From contig PMOP01000307.1 in NCBI GenBank assembly GCA_003161495.1, forward strand, positions 5,795-12,251: a DNA stretch of 6,457 nucleotides. Direction: 5' to 3'. This document shows, piece after piece, positions 1-6,341 of this stretch. Each line of letters opens with the position of its first letter. Positions within the stretch are counted from its first letter, which is position 1. Source of the DNA: Acidobacteriota bacterium. Its GTDB lineage: Bacteria; Acidobacteriota; Terriglobia; Acidiferrales; UBA7541. A model generated the notes under the pieces. The model saw only the letters and a list, made by a program, of their open reading frames with translations, was not told where the DNA came from and searched no databases. The position numbers and the translations under genes are program-made.

Positions 1-108
1 CTCTGCGACAAGCCCCTGGCAGGATGGCGTGCGATGAACACTGGCAACGACAACACGAATCCCGCTCACCACGTGCAGTATCCGCGAGCGCTGCCGCGGA
101 GCAACTCA

Positions 109-1260
109 ATGAGCGAATTCGCTCGAAGATTCCTCATCTTGCTCGGTTTCTCGGCCGCGCTGGCTTCCATCTCGCTTGCTCAGCAGGCACAAAAGGCGCT
201 GACCAACGATAGCGTTGTCGCGATGGTGAAAAACAACGTCCCGGAATCCGTTGTCATTTCCACGATTCAGTCGAACCCCTCGAAGTTCGACATTTCGCCT
301 GGCGGCATCATCGCTCTCCACAAAGCAGGAGTGACGCAAGGCGAACTCGACGCCATCATCGCCGCAGCGAGCGGCGGCGCGCCCAGCGCTCCGGCTCCGC
401 CAGCCGCCGCGAGCAAACCCGCGGTTGCACCGGGTGCGCCTGCGACTGCGGCACCTGCAAATACCGCCGCGCCTGCTAACGCAACCGCGCCTATCAACGC
501 TGCCGCGCCGCCAAATCCAGCTCCGGCTGCGCCCGCTTCCAAGTCGCGCATGCCCAACGTCGCCGTTATTCAGGATGGCGCCTCTCAGCAAATTGCGCTG
601 GAGAAAACGCAACTCGCGCAGACCAAGACGAAGCCTTCGTCCATGACCAGTCTTGCGGCAGACTCCGCACTGACGCAACAAGTCATGCAGGCGGGGATCA
701 GCACAGTCACGACGAGCGCGGCCACACACATGAACTCCGGAATCGGGGGTTCCACCGTTCAGGAAGCAGGCGGAATATTTTCGGGCATGCTGTCACAACG
801 CAAGCCCGCCGTAACTTATGTCTGGGCTATTCCCAGTCCAGCATCGAACACGATACTGCAAACCACTTCGCCAACGCTTGCGGTGAATTATTCAACCACT
901 CCCGGCGTGAATCCCGACGATTTTGAACCCGCCATCGTGAAGCTGACGCCGTCGCAAAATGCAATCCGCATCGTGGGCGCAACACAGGGCAAAGCGGATG
1001 CGCAATCCAGTCCTGCGGCTGATTGGCAAATCTACACGAATTTTCTGGAAGAAAGAGTTCCGCTGAATTTGCAAAAAACAAAACCGGGCATGTACCAGAT
1101 TTCGGCCAAATCCGGACTTTTTCCCGGCGAATATGCCGTAGTCCTTCGGCCCGTCTCCAAGACAATGAAATTTTCGGGAGGAGATGTGGCGCGCGCGCAG
1201 GGCGACGGCCTGATGTTCGACGCGGTTTGGTCGTTCCGCGTATCCGATGACGCACAGTAG
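109..1260 (+). CDS. Secreted two-module protein with Ala/Pro linker, function unknown
   Basis: A 383-residue exported protein. I start it at ATG 109 because GGAG (98-101) lies 7 bases upstream and the protein then opens with a clear Sec signal peptide (RR, hydrophobic residues 8-23, probable cleavage after Ser-Leu-Ala24). An in-frame ATG at 34 with AGGA at 21-24 would add 25 polar residues before the signal and is less likely. Residues about 29-88 form a compact helical module (LTNDSVVAMVKNNVPESVV, then ISTIQSNPSKFDISPGGIIAL and a final GVTQGELDAII helix), a kind of N-terminal module I associate with acidobacterial secreted proteins; I know no biochemical role for it. Residues 91-146 are a low-complexity Ala/Pro/Asn linker. 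Residues 147-383 are a second domain that looks beta-rich near its end (PGEYAVVLRP, FDAVWSFRV). It has no catalytic motif that I recognise. It is first in a tight same-strand gene set and probably acts outside the cytoplasm. Confidence 0.85.
   Translation: MSEFARRFLILLGFSAALASISLAQQAQKALTNDSVVAMVKNNVPESVVISTIQSNPSKFDISPGGIIALHKAGVTQGELDAIIAAASGGAPSAPAPPAAASKPAVAPGAPATAAPANTAAPANATAPINAAAPPNPAPAAPASKSRMPNVAVIQDGASQQIALEKTQLAQTKTKPSSMTSLAADSALTQQVMQAGISTVTTSAATHMNSGIGGSTVQEAGGIFSGMLSQRKPAVTYVWAIPSPASNTILQTTSPTLAVNYSTTPGVNPDDFEPAIVKLTPSQNAIRIVGATQGKADAQSSPAADWQIYTNFLEERVPLNLQKTKPGMYQISAKSGLFPGEYAVVLRPVSKTMKFSGGDVARAQGDGLMFDAVWSFRVSDDAQ
451..522 (+). repeat. Four in-frame 18-base units encoding an Ala-Pro-x-Asn linker repeat
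   Basis: Four consecutive 18-base units start at 451, 469, 487 and 505, each opening with GCRCC or a close variant. They encode APANTA, APANAT, APINAA and APPNPA. The units have diverged in sequence but keep the six-residue spacing. They sit in the flexible linker between the two modules of the secreted protein and probably arose by in-frame expansion. Confidence 0.6.
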
Positions 1261-1263
1261 CCG

Positions 1264-1280
1264 CCGCGGAAATTCCGCGG
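1264..1280. repeat. Perfect GC-rich inverted repeat between first and second genes
   Basis: CCGCGGAA and TTCCGCGG (arms 1264-1271 and 1273-1280) are perfectly complementary around a single central base. As RNA this gives a 7-bp stem (1264-1270 with 1274-1280) and a three-base AAT loop. It begins 3 bases after the stop codon of the first gene and ends 2 bases before the GAGGGG ribosome binding site of the second. There is no T-run, so it is not a standard terminator. It could protect an mRNA end, modulate translation of the next gene or bind a protein; none of these is shown. Confidence 0.5.
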
Positions 1281-1294
1281 AAGAGGGGCCGGCC

Positions 1295-2902
1295 ATGCAA
1301 GTAACAAATCGATCGCTCGTGAGAACGGCGGCGCTTTTGGCGTCCGGTACGCTTCTCCTGGTGCTGGATGGCTGCAAGGAGAAAAAAGATGCCGCTGCAA
1401 CTTCGGCTAGCCGTAGTGGAACCCAAAACCAAAGCGTGGGTCAAAACACGGCAGGAATTCCTGGACTCCGCCAAACATGGGGCCTTCACCCGAAGGAACA
1501 ACCCGGCTCCATTTTTCAAGTCGAGTATTCGCCCAACACTTCCATCGTCGATGTCGCAACCGTTGGCAGAACACTGCGCGGCGTGAGCGAAGACCACAGC
1601 ATTTTTCTTTTTGAGGATTCCCCTGCGCTTCGCAGCAAGCTGATTCCCGGGAAATTTGTACTGTTTCAAGGGCTCGATTTGCGGAAAGTCGACGCGTATG
1701 CCGTCGACCCTAATACCAAAAACCTGATAGTCGGCACGGAGAGGGCGCCTTTGCGTGAGGCATTGAAAAACGCGCGGATCGAATTCAAGATGCCGGTAAA
1801 TTTTGGCGAGCTCTTCAAGCAGCATGCGTCGGAATTCAAAACCCCAAACGTCCTGACTCCGCAATTTGCCGTTGGTGATTCGGTGCTTTATTGGTGGAAC
1901 ACGCTCAATCCAGTCGTCCATGGAGACGTGAGCGACCGCAACATGGAAGGCGAATTTGAACTCAGTGACACTGACTTCGCCACCTGGAAAGTTCACTTCC
2001 ATTTCTATTGTCCGCCCGAGGACGCGAGCAACCTGCATCTCGATGTGCAGCTCGCGCGCGAAGCGAATGGCTTGCATGCCGAGCTCGCCGCCAAGGGCAG
2101 GGTCAGCAATTTCATTCAGCAGACCAGCATGCTGATTGCCGAGAACAGCTTCAAGCATTTTCAAATGAGCGACATCAACCTGCACGGCGATGAGGATTTC
2201 GATTGGACGATCAAGAGTTCCGAAAACAAGACGCCCATGAACGAAGTGCGCTTGAAACTTCCCGGGAAAATATCAATTCCACTTGCGGAATTTGAACTTC
2301 CCATGTCCCTGCAAATCAGCGAGGCGCTGCTGTTCCATCCCGCCTTTACGACCAAGGACGAATTGGCCAAAGGCGCATTCAAAGTGAACTATTCGGGAGA
2401 TGAAGGTTTCAAGCTGGACGGCTCCGACGTGCAAGTCGAAGGACAGGGCGAGGGCGATAGCGCCATCGATCAGAGCTTCGCATTTTCTCCACTGGCATCA
2501 TTCGGGTTAGTCGTGGCAATGGCCGTGCCGCGAATCGAATTAAGGATGGGGACGGAAGAGATCTGGGAGATTGCCAAAATTCCGCTCCCCAGTTCCTATG
2601 TCGAATCGCTGTCTGACGTGCTGCTGAAAAATCCCAACGTCGGGCAGTGGATCAACAAAAAAACGGGCAATCCGCTTTCCATCGAGAGCGCCGCGTATTT
2701 TCAGATTGTCATCTCCACTACCGCGGCGCACTCCGGAATGCAGAGCCTCGTGCCGTGCCAGCAATTCACCATGATTGCAAAAGGTCAAGTGGGCGTTGAC
2801 GCTGAATGGCTTGGCAGCAACGCCAATATGCCGGCCAGGGACGTCTTTACAAAAAACCTTACGCAGCGGCGACCCGGCGCGAAGATCTGCGGCGGAGCCT
2901 AA
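1295..2902 (+). CDS. Putative large lipoprotein, 535 residues, unknown function
   Basis: The start at ATG 1295 has GAGGGG at 1283-1288, 6 bases upstream. An alternative ATG at 1247 would overlap the previous gene by 14 bases and put 16 polar residues before the signal. The N terminus has basic residues (R6, R10), a hydrophobic core and LVLDGC, so Cys27 is the likely lipidated residue. Asp at the -2 position is unusual for a lipobox, hence 'putative'. A short polar, Ser/Thr-rich tether (about 28-50) leads to a large soluble region. It includes GSIFQVEYSPNTSIVDVATV and an FVLFQGLDLRKVDAYAVDP segment, then a long stretch with alternating beta-like strands and few cysteines. I recognise no family, catalytic motif or transmembrane segment beyond the signal. 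It lies 34 bases after the preceding gene and 41 before the next, so co-transcription is likely. An envelope location is inferred from the N terminus. Confidence 0.82.
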   Translation: MQVTNRSLVRTAALLASGTLLLVLDGCKEKKDAAATSASRSGTQNQSVGQNTAGIPGLRQTWGLHPKEQPGSIFQVEYSPNTSIVDVATVGRTLRGVSEDHSIFLFEDSPALRSKLIPGKFVLFQGLDLRKVDAYAVDPNTKNLIVGTERAPLREALKNARIEFKMPVNFGELFKQHASEFKTPNVLTPQFAVGDSVLYWWNTLNPVVHGDVSDRNMEGEFELSDTDFATWKVHFHFYCPPEDASNLHLDVQLAREANGLHAELAAKGRVSNFIQQTSMLIAENSFKHFQMSDINLHGDEDFDWTIKSSENKTPMNEVRLKLPGKISIPLAEFELPMSLQISEALLFHPAFTTKDELAKGAFKVNYSGDEGFKLDGSDVQVEGQGEGDSAIDQSFAFSPLASFGLVVAMAVPRIELRMGTEEIWEIAKIPLPSSYVESLSDVLLKNPNVGQWINKKTGNPLSIESAAYFQIVISTTAAHSGMQSLVPCQQFTMIAKGQVGVDAEWLGSNANMPARDVFTKNLTQRRPGAKICGGA

Positions 2903-2943
2903 TCGAAATTGTCATTCGCAGCAAACGAGAGAGGAGAATTCAA

Positions 2944-3435
2944 ATGGCATTCTGTGCAAATTGCGGCGCGGCAGTAGCGCAGGAATCGGGATTTTGTGGA
3001 GCTTGCGGCAAACCCGTGACGGCAGCGAACCCGGGATCGCCGGCTCCCGTTGCGGTTTCGTCCGCAGGCGCAGGCTCCGGAAATACCGGACTTTCGAGCA
3101 ACGTCGCCGGCGCTCTCGCTTACATTCTCGGCCTCATCACCGGGATCCTTTTCCTGGTGCTCGAGCCTTACAAGAGCGATCGCTTCGTGCGCTTCCACGC
3201 AATGCAGTCCGTTCTGTTCAGCGTGGCGTGCATTGTGTTTGCGATTGTCTGGGGCATCCTGACCGGAATGCTGCTGAGCATCAGCGGGTATCTCTGGCTT
3301 GTGACTCTGCCTGTCAGAATGCTCATCTCGCTGGGAATTTTCGGGCTCTGGCTGTACGTGATGTACCAGGCCTATAACCAACACGAGTATCGAATTCCAA
3401 TAATCGGAGCGATTGCCGCGAAGCAACTGGGCTAG
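2944..3435 (+). CDS. Zinc-ribbon, DUF4870-like inner-membrane protein
   Basis: A 163-residue protein. The start at ATG 2944 is set by GAGAGGAG just upstream and by the zinc ribbon beginning at residue 2. An upstream in-frame ATG at 2806 lies inside the preceding gene and is rejected. Residues 4-22 form a zinc ribbon with paired knuckles C4-x2-C7 and C18-x2-C21, each Cys pair followed by Gly, the form often seen at the start of bacterial membrane proteins. A Pro/Ala/Ser/Gly linker (23-48) leads to a membrane part with hydrophobic segments near 52-73, 88-110 and 115-142. The loop EPYKSDRFVRFHAMQSVLF matches the hallmark of DUF4870/Tic20-like small membrane proteins (FVRFHA.QS). No molecular function is established for this architecture. 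The ribbon should lie in the cytoplasm. It is the only plus-strand gene here without an export signal. Confidence 0.88.
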   Translation: MAFCANCGAAVAQESGFCGACGKPVTAANPGSPAPVAVSSAGAGSGNTGLSSNVAGALAYILGLITGILFLVLEPYKSDRFVRFHAMQSVLFSVACIVFAIVWGILTGMLLSISGYLWLVTLPVRMLISLGIFGLWLYVMYQAYNQHEYRIPIIGAIAAKQLG

Positions 3436-3502
3436 GGGCGCACAGGCTGTCCGATTGGGCAGGCCTTTGTCTCGCGGGCAAATAGGCAGGAGAGAACCGC
3501 AA

Positions 3503-4188
3503 ATGAATTCAATATGTAAATATTTTTCAAGGTGGCGAGTCTGCGCGGTGACGGGGTTCGTATTATTCACTACAACTGCTTGTAATTACGGCCCCTCGGG
3601 AAAAGTCCCGACGCCGAAAAACCGGCCGCCGCCGTAAAAAATGCGAATGATCCGGAAATTGACCTGAATTGTGTCCCGGAACACCTTCAAAACCCGCCCG
3701 AGGCGTTTCACTATTCCTATCGCTGGAACGGCGACCGACATTTGGTGCAGGAAGTCGACGTCACGCAGCAATCCATCGATGGCACCGCCACGAGTAACAA
3801 TGGCGGGAACGGCGATTTTACAGACAAGATTCATGCCAAGCGCGCGGACACCGACGCCTGGCGAATCGCTGTTGGATCCCTGAACTTCGGCATCGGAGGA
3901 TTGGCAACCGGGTTCGCTCTTGTAAATCATAGCTCCGCCACCGTGCGTGAGGGCGCGGAAAAAGTGAATGGCTATGACACGACTAAATTCACGATCGATA
4001 CTTCGCGCGGCGATGCCGCCGCGCAGGTGCTTTACAAAAACACGCTGGGGCCGGGCGGATTCGAAAAAGGAGCGGTTTGGGTTACCTCGCAAGGATGCCC
4101 GGTGAAAATCTCCCTGGACGATGAAATTCACGGGAATGATGGCAGTGTGACGAAAGATCACTACGAAGAGGCCATGGTCAAGAAATGA
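3503..4188 (+). pseudogene. First tandem lipoprotein, frame broken at a -1 slippery heptamer
   Basis: Translation from ATG 3503 (AGGAGAG upstream) gives a signal with LFTTTAC (lipid Cys27) and GPSGK, then ends at TAA 3635-3637 after only 44 residues. From 3604 the -1 frame continues without a stop to 4188 and encodes the rest of a protein clearly related to the next gene. Joining the frames at AAA 3602-3604 gives 228 residues with Cys27, Cys57 (EIDLNC), NPPEAFHYSY, VREG..VNGY, LGPGGFEKG and WVTSQGCPVK (Cys199). In the region around the junction (residues 27-57) it aligns gap-free with the 219-residue paralogue. The last 81 residues are about two-thirds identical to the paralogue, so the downstream part has not decayed. 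The lesion could be a real one-base deletion, a sequencing error in AAAA, or a programmed -1 shift. It is labelled pseudogene only because the frame is open in two pieces. Function unknown; an envelope lipoprotein is inferred. Confidence 0.75.
3598..3604 (+). promoter_or_regulatory. Candidate -1 frameshift site G GGA AAA
   Basis: In the frame of ATG 3503 the codons read TCG GGA AAA GTC, so GGGAAAA is split as X XXY YYZ, the canonical -1 tandem-slippage heptamer. The zero-frame stop follows at 3635. TCGGGA (3596-3601) and TCCCGA (3606-3611) form a 6-bp inverted repeat around AAAG, but this overlaps the slip site rather than lying downstream. I see no upstream Shine-Dalgarno-like stimulator and only a weak 4-bp stem downstream (3613-3616 with 3623-3626). 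The phase is exact; function is unproven. Confidence 0.4.
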
Positions 4189-4232
4189 GAATTAGTCGTG
4201 AGCACCCGATATTGCCAAAAGGGAGCAATTTT

Positions 4233-4892
4233 ATGAACCGGTTTGCAAGAATCTTCCAGCGGTCAAATTTCTTGCTGGGGACAAGTCTGATCATGGTCGT
4301 AGCTTACGGATGCAAATTCGGCCCTTCCGCGAAGAAAGCGCAGGAACACAAGGCTTCGGCCACGGCACAAAATTCATCAGATCCGGGCATCGATCTCAAC
4401 TGCATCATCGATCATATTCAGAACCCTCCGGAAGCGTTCCATTATTCGTATAAACACAACGAAGTGGACGAAGAGGGAGATCTCACTCCGCAGACCATGG
4501 ATGGAACCCGAATAGACCTATCCGGGACGCACACGTTTCATGCCGTGCGATCGGATCGCGATTCCTGGCAAAACGGATGGACAAACTTGACTACAGTGAG
4601 TGGCGCAGCCAGTACATTCGTGTTGATAAACAATACTTCCGCGCGGGTGCGCGAGGGCGATGAAAACGTAAACGGCTACAACGCGATCCGATATTCCATC
4701 GACACGGCTCGCGCCAATGCGGCAGAAAATGCGCTCTATCGAGGCACCCTTGGTCCCGGCGGTTTCGAGAAAGGAACTGCTTGGGTGACCTCACAAGGCT
4801 GCCCGGTGAAATTCACAATCGATTCTGAAATGCACCTCAATGACGGCAGCGTGCAAAAAGATCATTACGAAGAAGCGATGTTCAAAAAATGA
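4233..4892 (+). CDS. Second tandem lipoprotein, intact paralogue, unknown function
   Basis: A 219-residue lipoprotein. ATG 4233 is chosen because GGGAG (4221-4225) lies 7 bases upstream and the signal then begins directly: MNRFAR, hydrophobic residues 13-24, AYGC with lipid Cys27. An in-frame ATG at 4185 overlaps the stop of the previous gene as ATGA and would prepend 16 residues; it may reflect translational coupling but spoils the signal. After the lipid Cys come GPS, a Lys/Ala/Ser/Gln-rich tether (34-50), then a globular region with DLNC (Cys57), NPPEAFHYSY, VREGDENVNGYN, LGPGGFEKGTAWVTSQGCPVK (Cys190) and a C terminus ending DHYEEAMFKK. Cys57 and Cys190 are both kept in the frame-corrected upstream copy, so a disulphide in the exported protein is plausible. 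The pair arose by tandem duplication. I do not recognise a named family. It probably follows its twin in one transcript. Confidence 0.88.
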   Translation: MNRFARIFQRSNFLLGTSLIMVVAYGCKFGPSAKKAQEHKASATAQNSSDPGIDLNCIIDHIQNPPEAFHYSYKHNEVDEEGDLTPQTMDGTRIDLSGTHTFHAVRSDRDSWQNGWTNLTTVSGAASTFVLINNTSARVREGDENVNGYNAIRYSIDTARANAAENALYRGTLGPGGFEKGTAWVTSQGCPVKFTIDSEMHLNDGSVQKDHYEEAMFKK

Positions 4893-4916
4893 GCGAATGG
4901 CCTCTTGCGATTCGCT
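4892..4916 (+). terminator. Weak hairpin after second lipoprotein gene, possible terminator
   Basis: AGCGAAT (4892-4898) pairs perfectly with ATTCGCT (4910-4916) across an 11-base loop, starting on the last base of the stop codon at 4890-4892. TTTCAATGTTTG downstream is only moderately T-rich and the stem has four G-C pairs, so intrinsic termination would be weak. Its place before the largest gap in the plus-strand set (134 bases) fits a partial operon end. Confidence 0.3.
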
Positions 4917-5026
4917 TTCAATGTTTGTGAGGCTCGATTACGACTTGTGCAAAATGTGGAGCGTCATTTTCGGAAGCACAATCGACCGTGAATTTGAATG
5001 AATCACAATTCTCAAGGAGGATTGAA

Positions 5027-5581
5027 ATGCGAAAGATACTCTCAGCAACTGTAGTCTGCTTATTGGCCGGAGTCGTTTTATTGGCCGCGGGGAAAGTTCA
5101 ACCGCTAAACGTCAAGACGGGTCTTTGGCAAGTAACATTGACAACCACGATGAGCGGGCTTCCGGACATTCCTCCGGAAATGCAGGCAAGGCTGGATCAA
5201 ATGACGCCCGAGCAGCGCGCCAAAATGGAGGCGATGATGAAGAGCAGGTTTGGGGGGACTCCGCAGAGCTCAAGCTATAAAAAATGTGTAACCAAAGAAG
5301 AATTGGAAAGCAACCCGTGGAACAAACCTGAAGAAAAGTGCGATTGGACAGTTGTGAATTCCACGGGCAGCGAAATGGAAGTGAAAACAACCTCATGCAC
5401 AGCCGGAAAGAACCTGGGCATGATGCAGACCGATGTCGATCTGAAAATCCATGTCGTGGACTCTGAAAACGTTCAAGCGACGATGCAACTCACCTCGAAC
5501 GGGAACGGTACCACGATGAAAGGCAGCGGTACTTACACGGGCAAGTGGCTCGCCGCGTCGTGCCCTGCGGGAACAAACTGA
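5027..5581 (+). CDS. Secreted DUF3617-like protein
   Basis: A 184-residue exported protein. ATG 5027 has the best ribosome binding site in the window (AAGGAGG, 5014-5020, spacing 6), and the product starts with a Sec signal (MRKI, hydrophobic 7-21, cleavage near LLAA). An ATG at 4988 would add 13 polar residues and is rejected. The mature protein begins VKTGLWQVTLTTTMSGLP and continues DIPPEMQARLDQMTPEQRAKMEAMM, an amphipathic Met/Gln/Glu-rich helical stretch (48-75). Then come YKKCVTKEEL (Cys87), CDWTVVNSTGSEMEVKTTSC (Cys105, Cys124) and a final GSGTYTGKWLAASC (Cys179). The GLW.VT opening, the P.EQRAKMEAMM helix and the four spaced cysteines match the DUF3617 family of small secreted proteins, whose function is unknown. 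The four cysteines could form two disulphides. The 134-base upstream gap allows its own promoter, but I could not pick out convincing -35/-10 boxes. Confidence 0.87.
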   Translation: MRKILSATVVCLLAGVVLLAAGKVQPLNVKTGLWQVTLTTTMSGLPDIPPEMQARLDQMTPEQRAKMEAMMKSRFGGTPQSSSYKKCVTKEELESNPWNKPEEKCDWTVVNSTGSEMEVKTTSCTAGKNLGMMQTDVDLKIHVVDSENVQATMQLTSNGNGTTMKGSGTYTGKWLAASCPAGTN

Positions 5582-5682
5582 GCCTGATCTCCAAAGCTGG
5601 CGATGATCTCACAGTGAGTCCGGGAGCTCCCGCGCAGATTACAAATCAAAATCCGAAGCGGTCAGCCACGCCGCCGCCAGCC
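5582..5682. other. Convergent intergenic gap without a clear terminator
   Basis: This 101-base stretch separates the converging DUF3617-like and GlcG/HbpS-like genes. It contains a perfect 12-base palindrome, CGGGAGCTCCCG (5621-5632), but as RNA this leaves only a 4-bp stem with an AGCT loop and no T-run on either strand. I see no gene and no convincing intrinsic terminator. Confidence 0.5.
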
Positions 5683-6165
5683 TCACCGAAGTTGATCCGC
5701 CACTTTGGCGATGCCAGCCTTGGCACAGGCCTCCTCCTGCGCGCCTCCCATCGGGGCTCCGCTCAGGCCGACGCCGCCGATGGTGTCCTCGCCGGCTTTG
5801 ATCGGAACGCCGCCGGCGAGCGGAATCACTTCGGCAAGCATTCTCTGGCCGGATAGTGTTGTTTCGGTGCGTGTGGCCCACTCGGCCGACGTCTGTCGGA
5901 AGGTCAAAGCCGTGTAAGCCTTGCGGCGGGACAGTTCGAGATTGTGCGGTGACGCCCCATCGCCCTGAAGGAAAACTCGAAGCCGGCCTGCGCGATCAAC
6001 GACAGCGACCGATGTTTTGACGCCGCATTGTTCCAGGGCCGTTTCAGCTATGGTCAAGGCCATGCGAAGCGAAACGTCGCGCTCCGTCAGCACCTGTGTG
6101 TCGCCTGTAGATGGAAACATGAGGAGCAGGACAAACGTGACTGCGGTAGCAAACCGAAACGACAT
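5683..6165 (-). CDS. Secreted GlcG/HbpS-like (haem-degrading family) protein
   Basis: A 160-residue minus-strand gene with GGAGG (complement of 6171-6175) 5 bases before its ATG at 6165. Residues 1-23 are a signal peptide (hydrophobic 7-17). The rest is a single GlcG/HbpS (DUF336, haem-degrading) domain: a first helix from TERDVSLRMALTIAETALEQ, the strand pair VAVVDRAGRLRVFLQGDGA (53-71), the helix NLELSRRKAYTALTF (75-89), GGVPI (118-122) and the closing IGGVGLSGAPMGGAQEEACAKAGI (129-152). These are the family's typical blocks and the length is normal. Known members include extracellular haem-binding HbpS of Streptomyces, the GlcG protein of glycolate loci and the C-terminal part of PduO. Ligand and function cannot be assigned from sequence. 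No oxidoreductase or sensor-kinase partner is visible nearby. It converges on the DUF3617-like gene, with 101 bases between the two stops. Confidence 0.9.
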   Translation of the reverse strand: MSFRFATAVTFVLLLMFPSTGDTQVLTERDVSLRMALTIAETALEQCGVKTSVAVVDRAGRLRVFLQGDGASPHNLELSRRKAYTALTFRQTSAEWATRTETTLSGQRMLAEVIPLAGGVPIKAGEDTIGGVGLSGAPMGGAQEEACAKAGIAKVADQLR

Positions 6166-6208
6166 GAGAACCTCCGTTGTTTTCGGATATGCAGCATTCC
6201 CTCGTCAC

Positions 6209-6220
6209 AACCGCGCGGTT
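6209..6220. promoter_or_regulatory. 12-base palindrome upstream of the GlcG/HbpS-like gene
   Basis: AACCGCGCGGTT is a perfect palindrome in the 88-base gap between the tRNA gene and the GlcG/HbpS-like start, about 44 bases upstream of that ATG. It could be an operator or part of a processing/termination stem after the tRNA. It lacks a T-run, and GC-rich short palindromes arise by chance, so the assignment is weak. Confidence 0.25.
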
Positions 6221-6253
6221 AACTATCCGATGCTCAAGGATTTGGAGAAAATA

Positions 6254-6329
6254 TGGAGCCGAGGCCCGGACTTGAACCGGGGACCTGTCGATTACGAATC
6301 GACTGCTCTACCAACTGAGCTACCTCGGC
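6254..6329 (-). tRNA. tRNA-Thr (anticodon CGT)
   Basis: A complete 76-base cloverleaf on the minus strand. The 7-bp acceptor stem pairs GCCGAGG (complement of 6323-6329) with CCTCGGC (complement of 6258-6264). The D arm is GCTC/GAGC with AGTTGGTA. The anticodon stem GTCGA/TCGAC holds the loop TTCGTAA, so the anticodon is CGT (complement of 6294-6296), reading ACG threonine codons. The T arm is CCCGG-TTCAAGT-CCGGG. The discriminator is T and the CCA end is encoded (complement of 6254-6256). All stems pair without mismatch. Confidence 0.97.
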
Positions 6330-6341
6330 CTTGTGCAATTC

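Noticed and set aside
106..729. 207-codon minus-strand open frame opposite the Ala/Pro linker
   Set aside because: Its Arg/Gly/Cys-rich translation is what an Ala/Pro-coding strand gives when read in antisense.
1688..1708. GTCGACG / CGTCGAC inverted repeat with a 7-base loop
   Set aside because: It lies inside the large lipoprotein gene and simply encodes V-D-A-Y-A-V-D. Without conservation data it is best taken as chance.
827..2185. 452-codon open frame on the minus strand across the first two genes
   Set aside because: It runs antisense to two well-supported genes with export signals and ribosome binding sites, spans their junction, and its product is basic and low-information with no recognisable motif. 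It is a GC-driven shadow.
2899..3570. 223-codon minus-strand open frame over the zinc-ribbon gene
   Set aside because: The plus strand carries a clear zinc ribbon and membrane protein; the antisense product shows no motif.
3742..4188. Independent gene starting at TTG 3742
   Set aside because: The same frame is homologous to the paralogue upstream of 3742, back to about 3604, and no ribosome binding site precedes the TTG. It is the body of the frame-split lipoprotein gene.
5621..5632. CGGGAGCTCCCG as a bidirectional terminator between the converging genes
   Set aside because: It leaves only a 4-bp stem with no T-run on either side.
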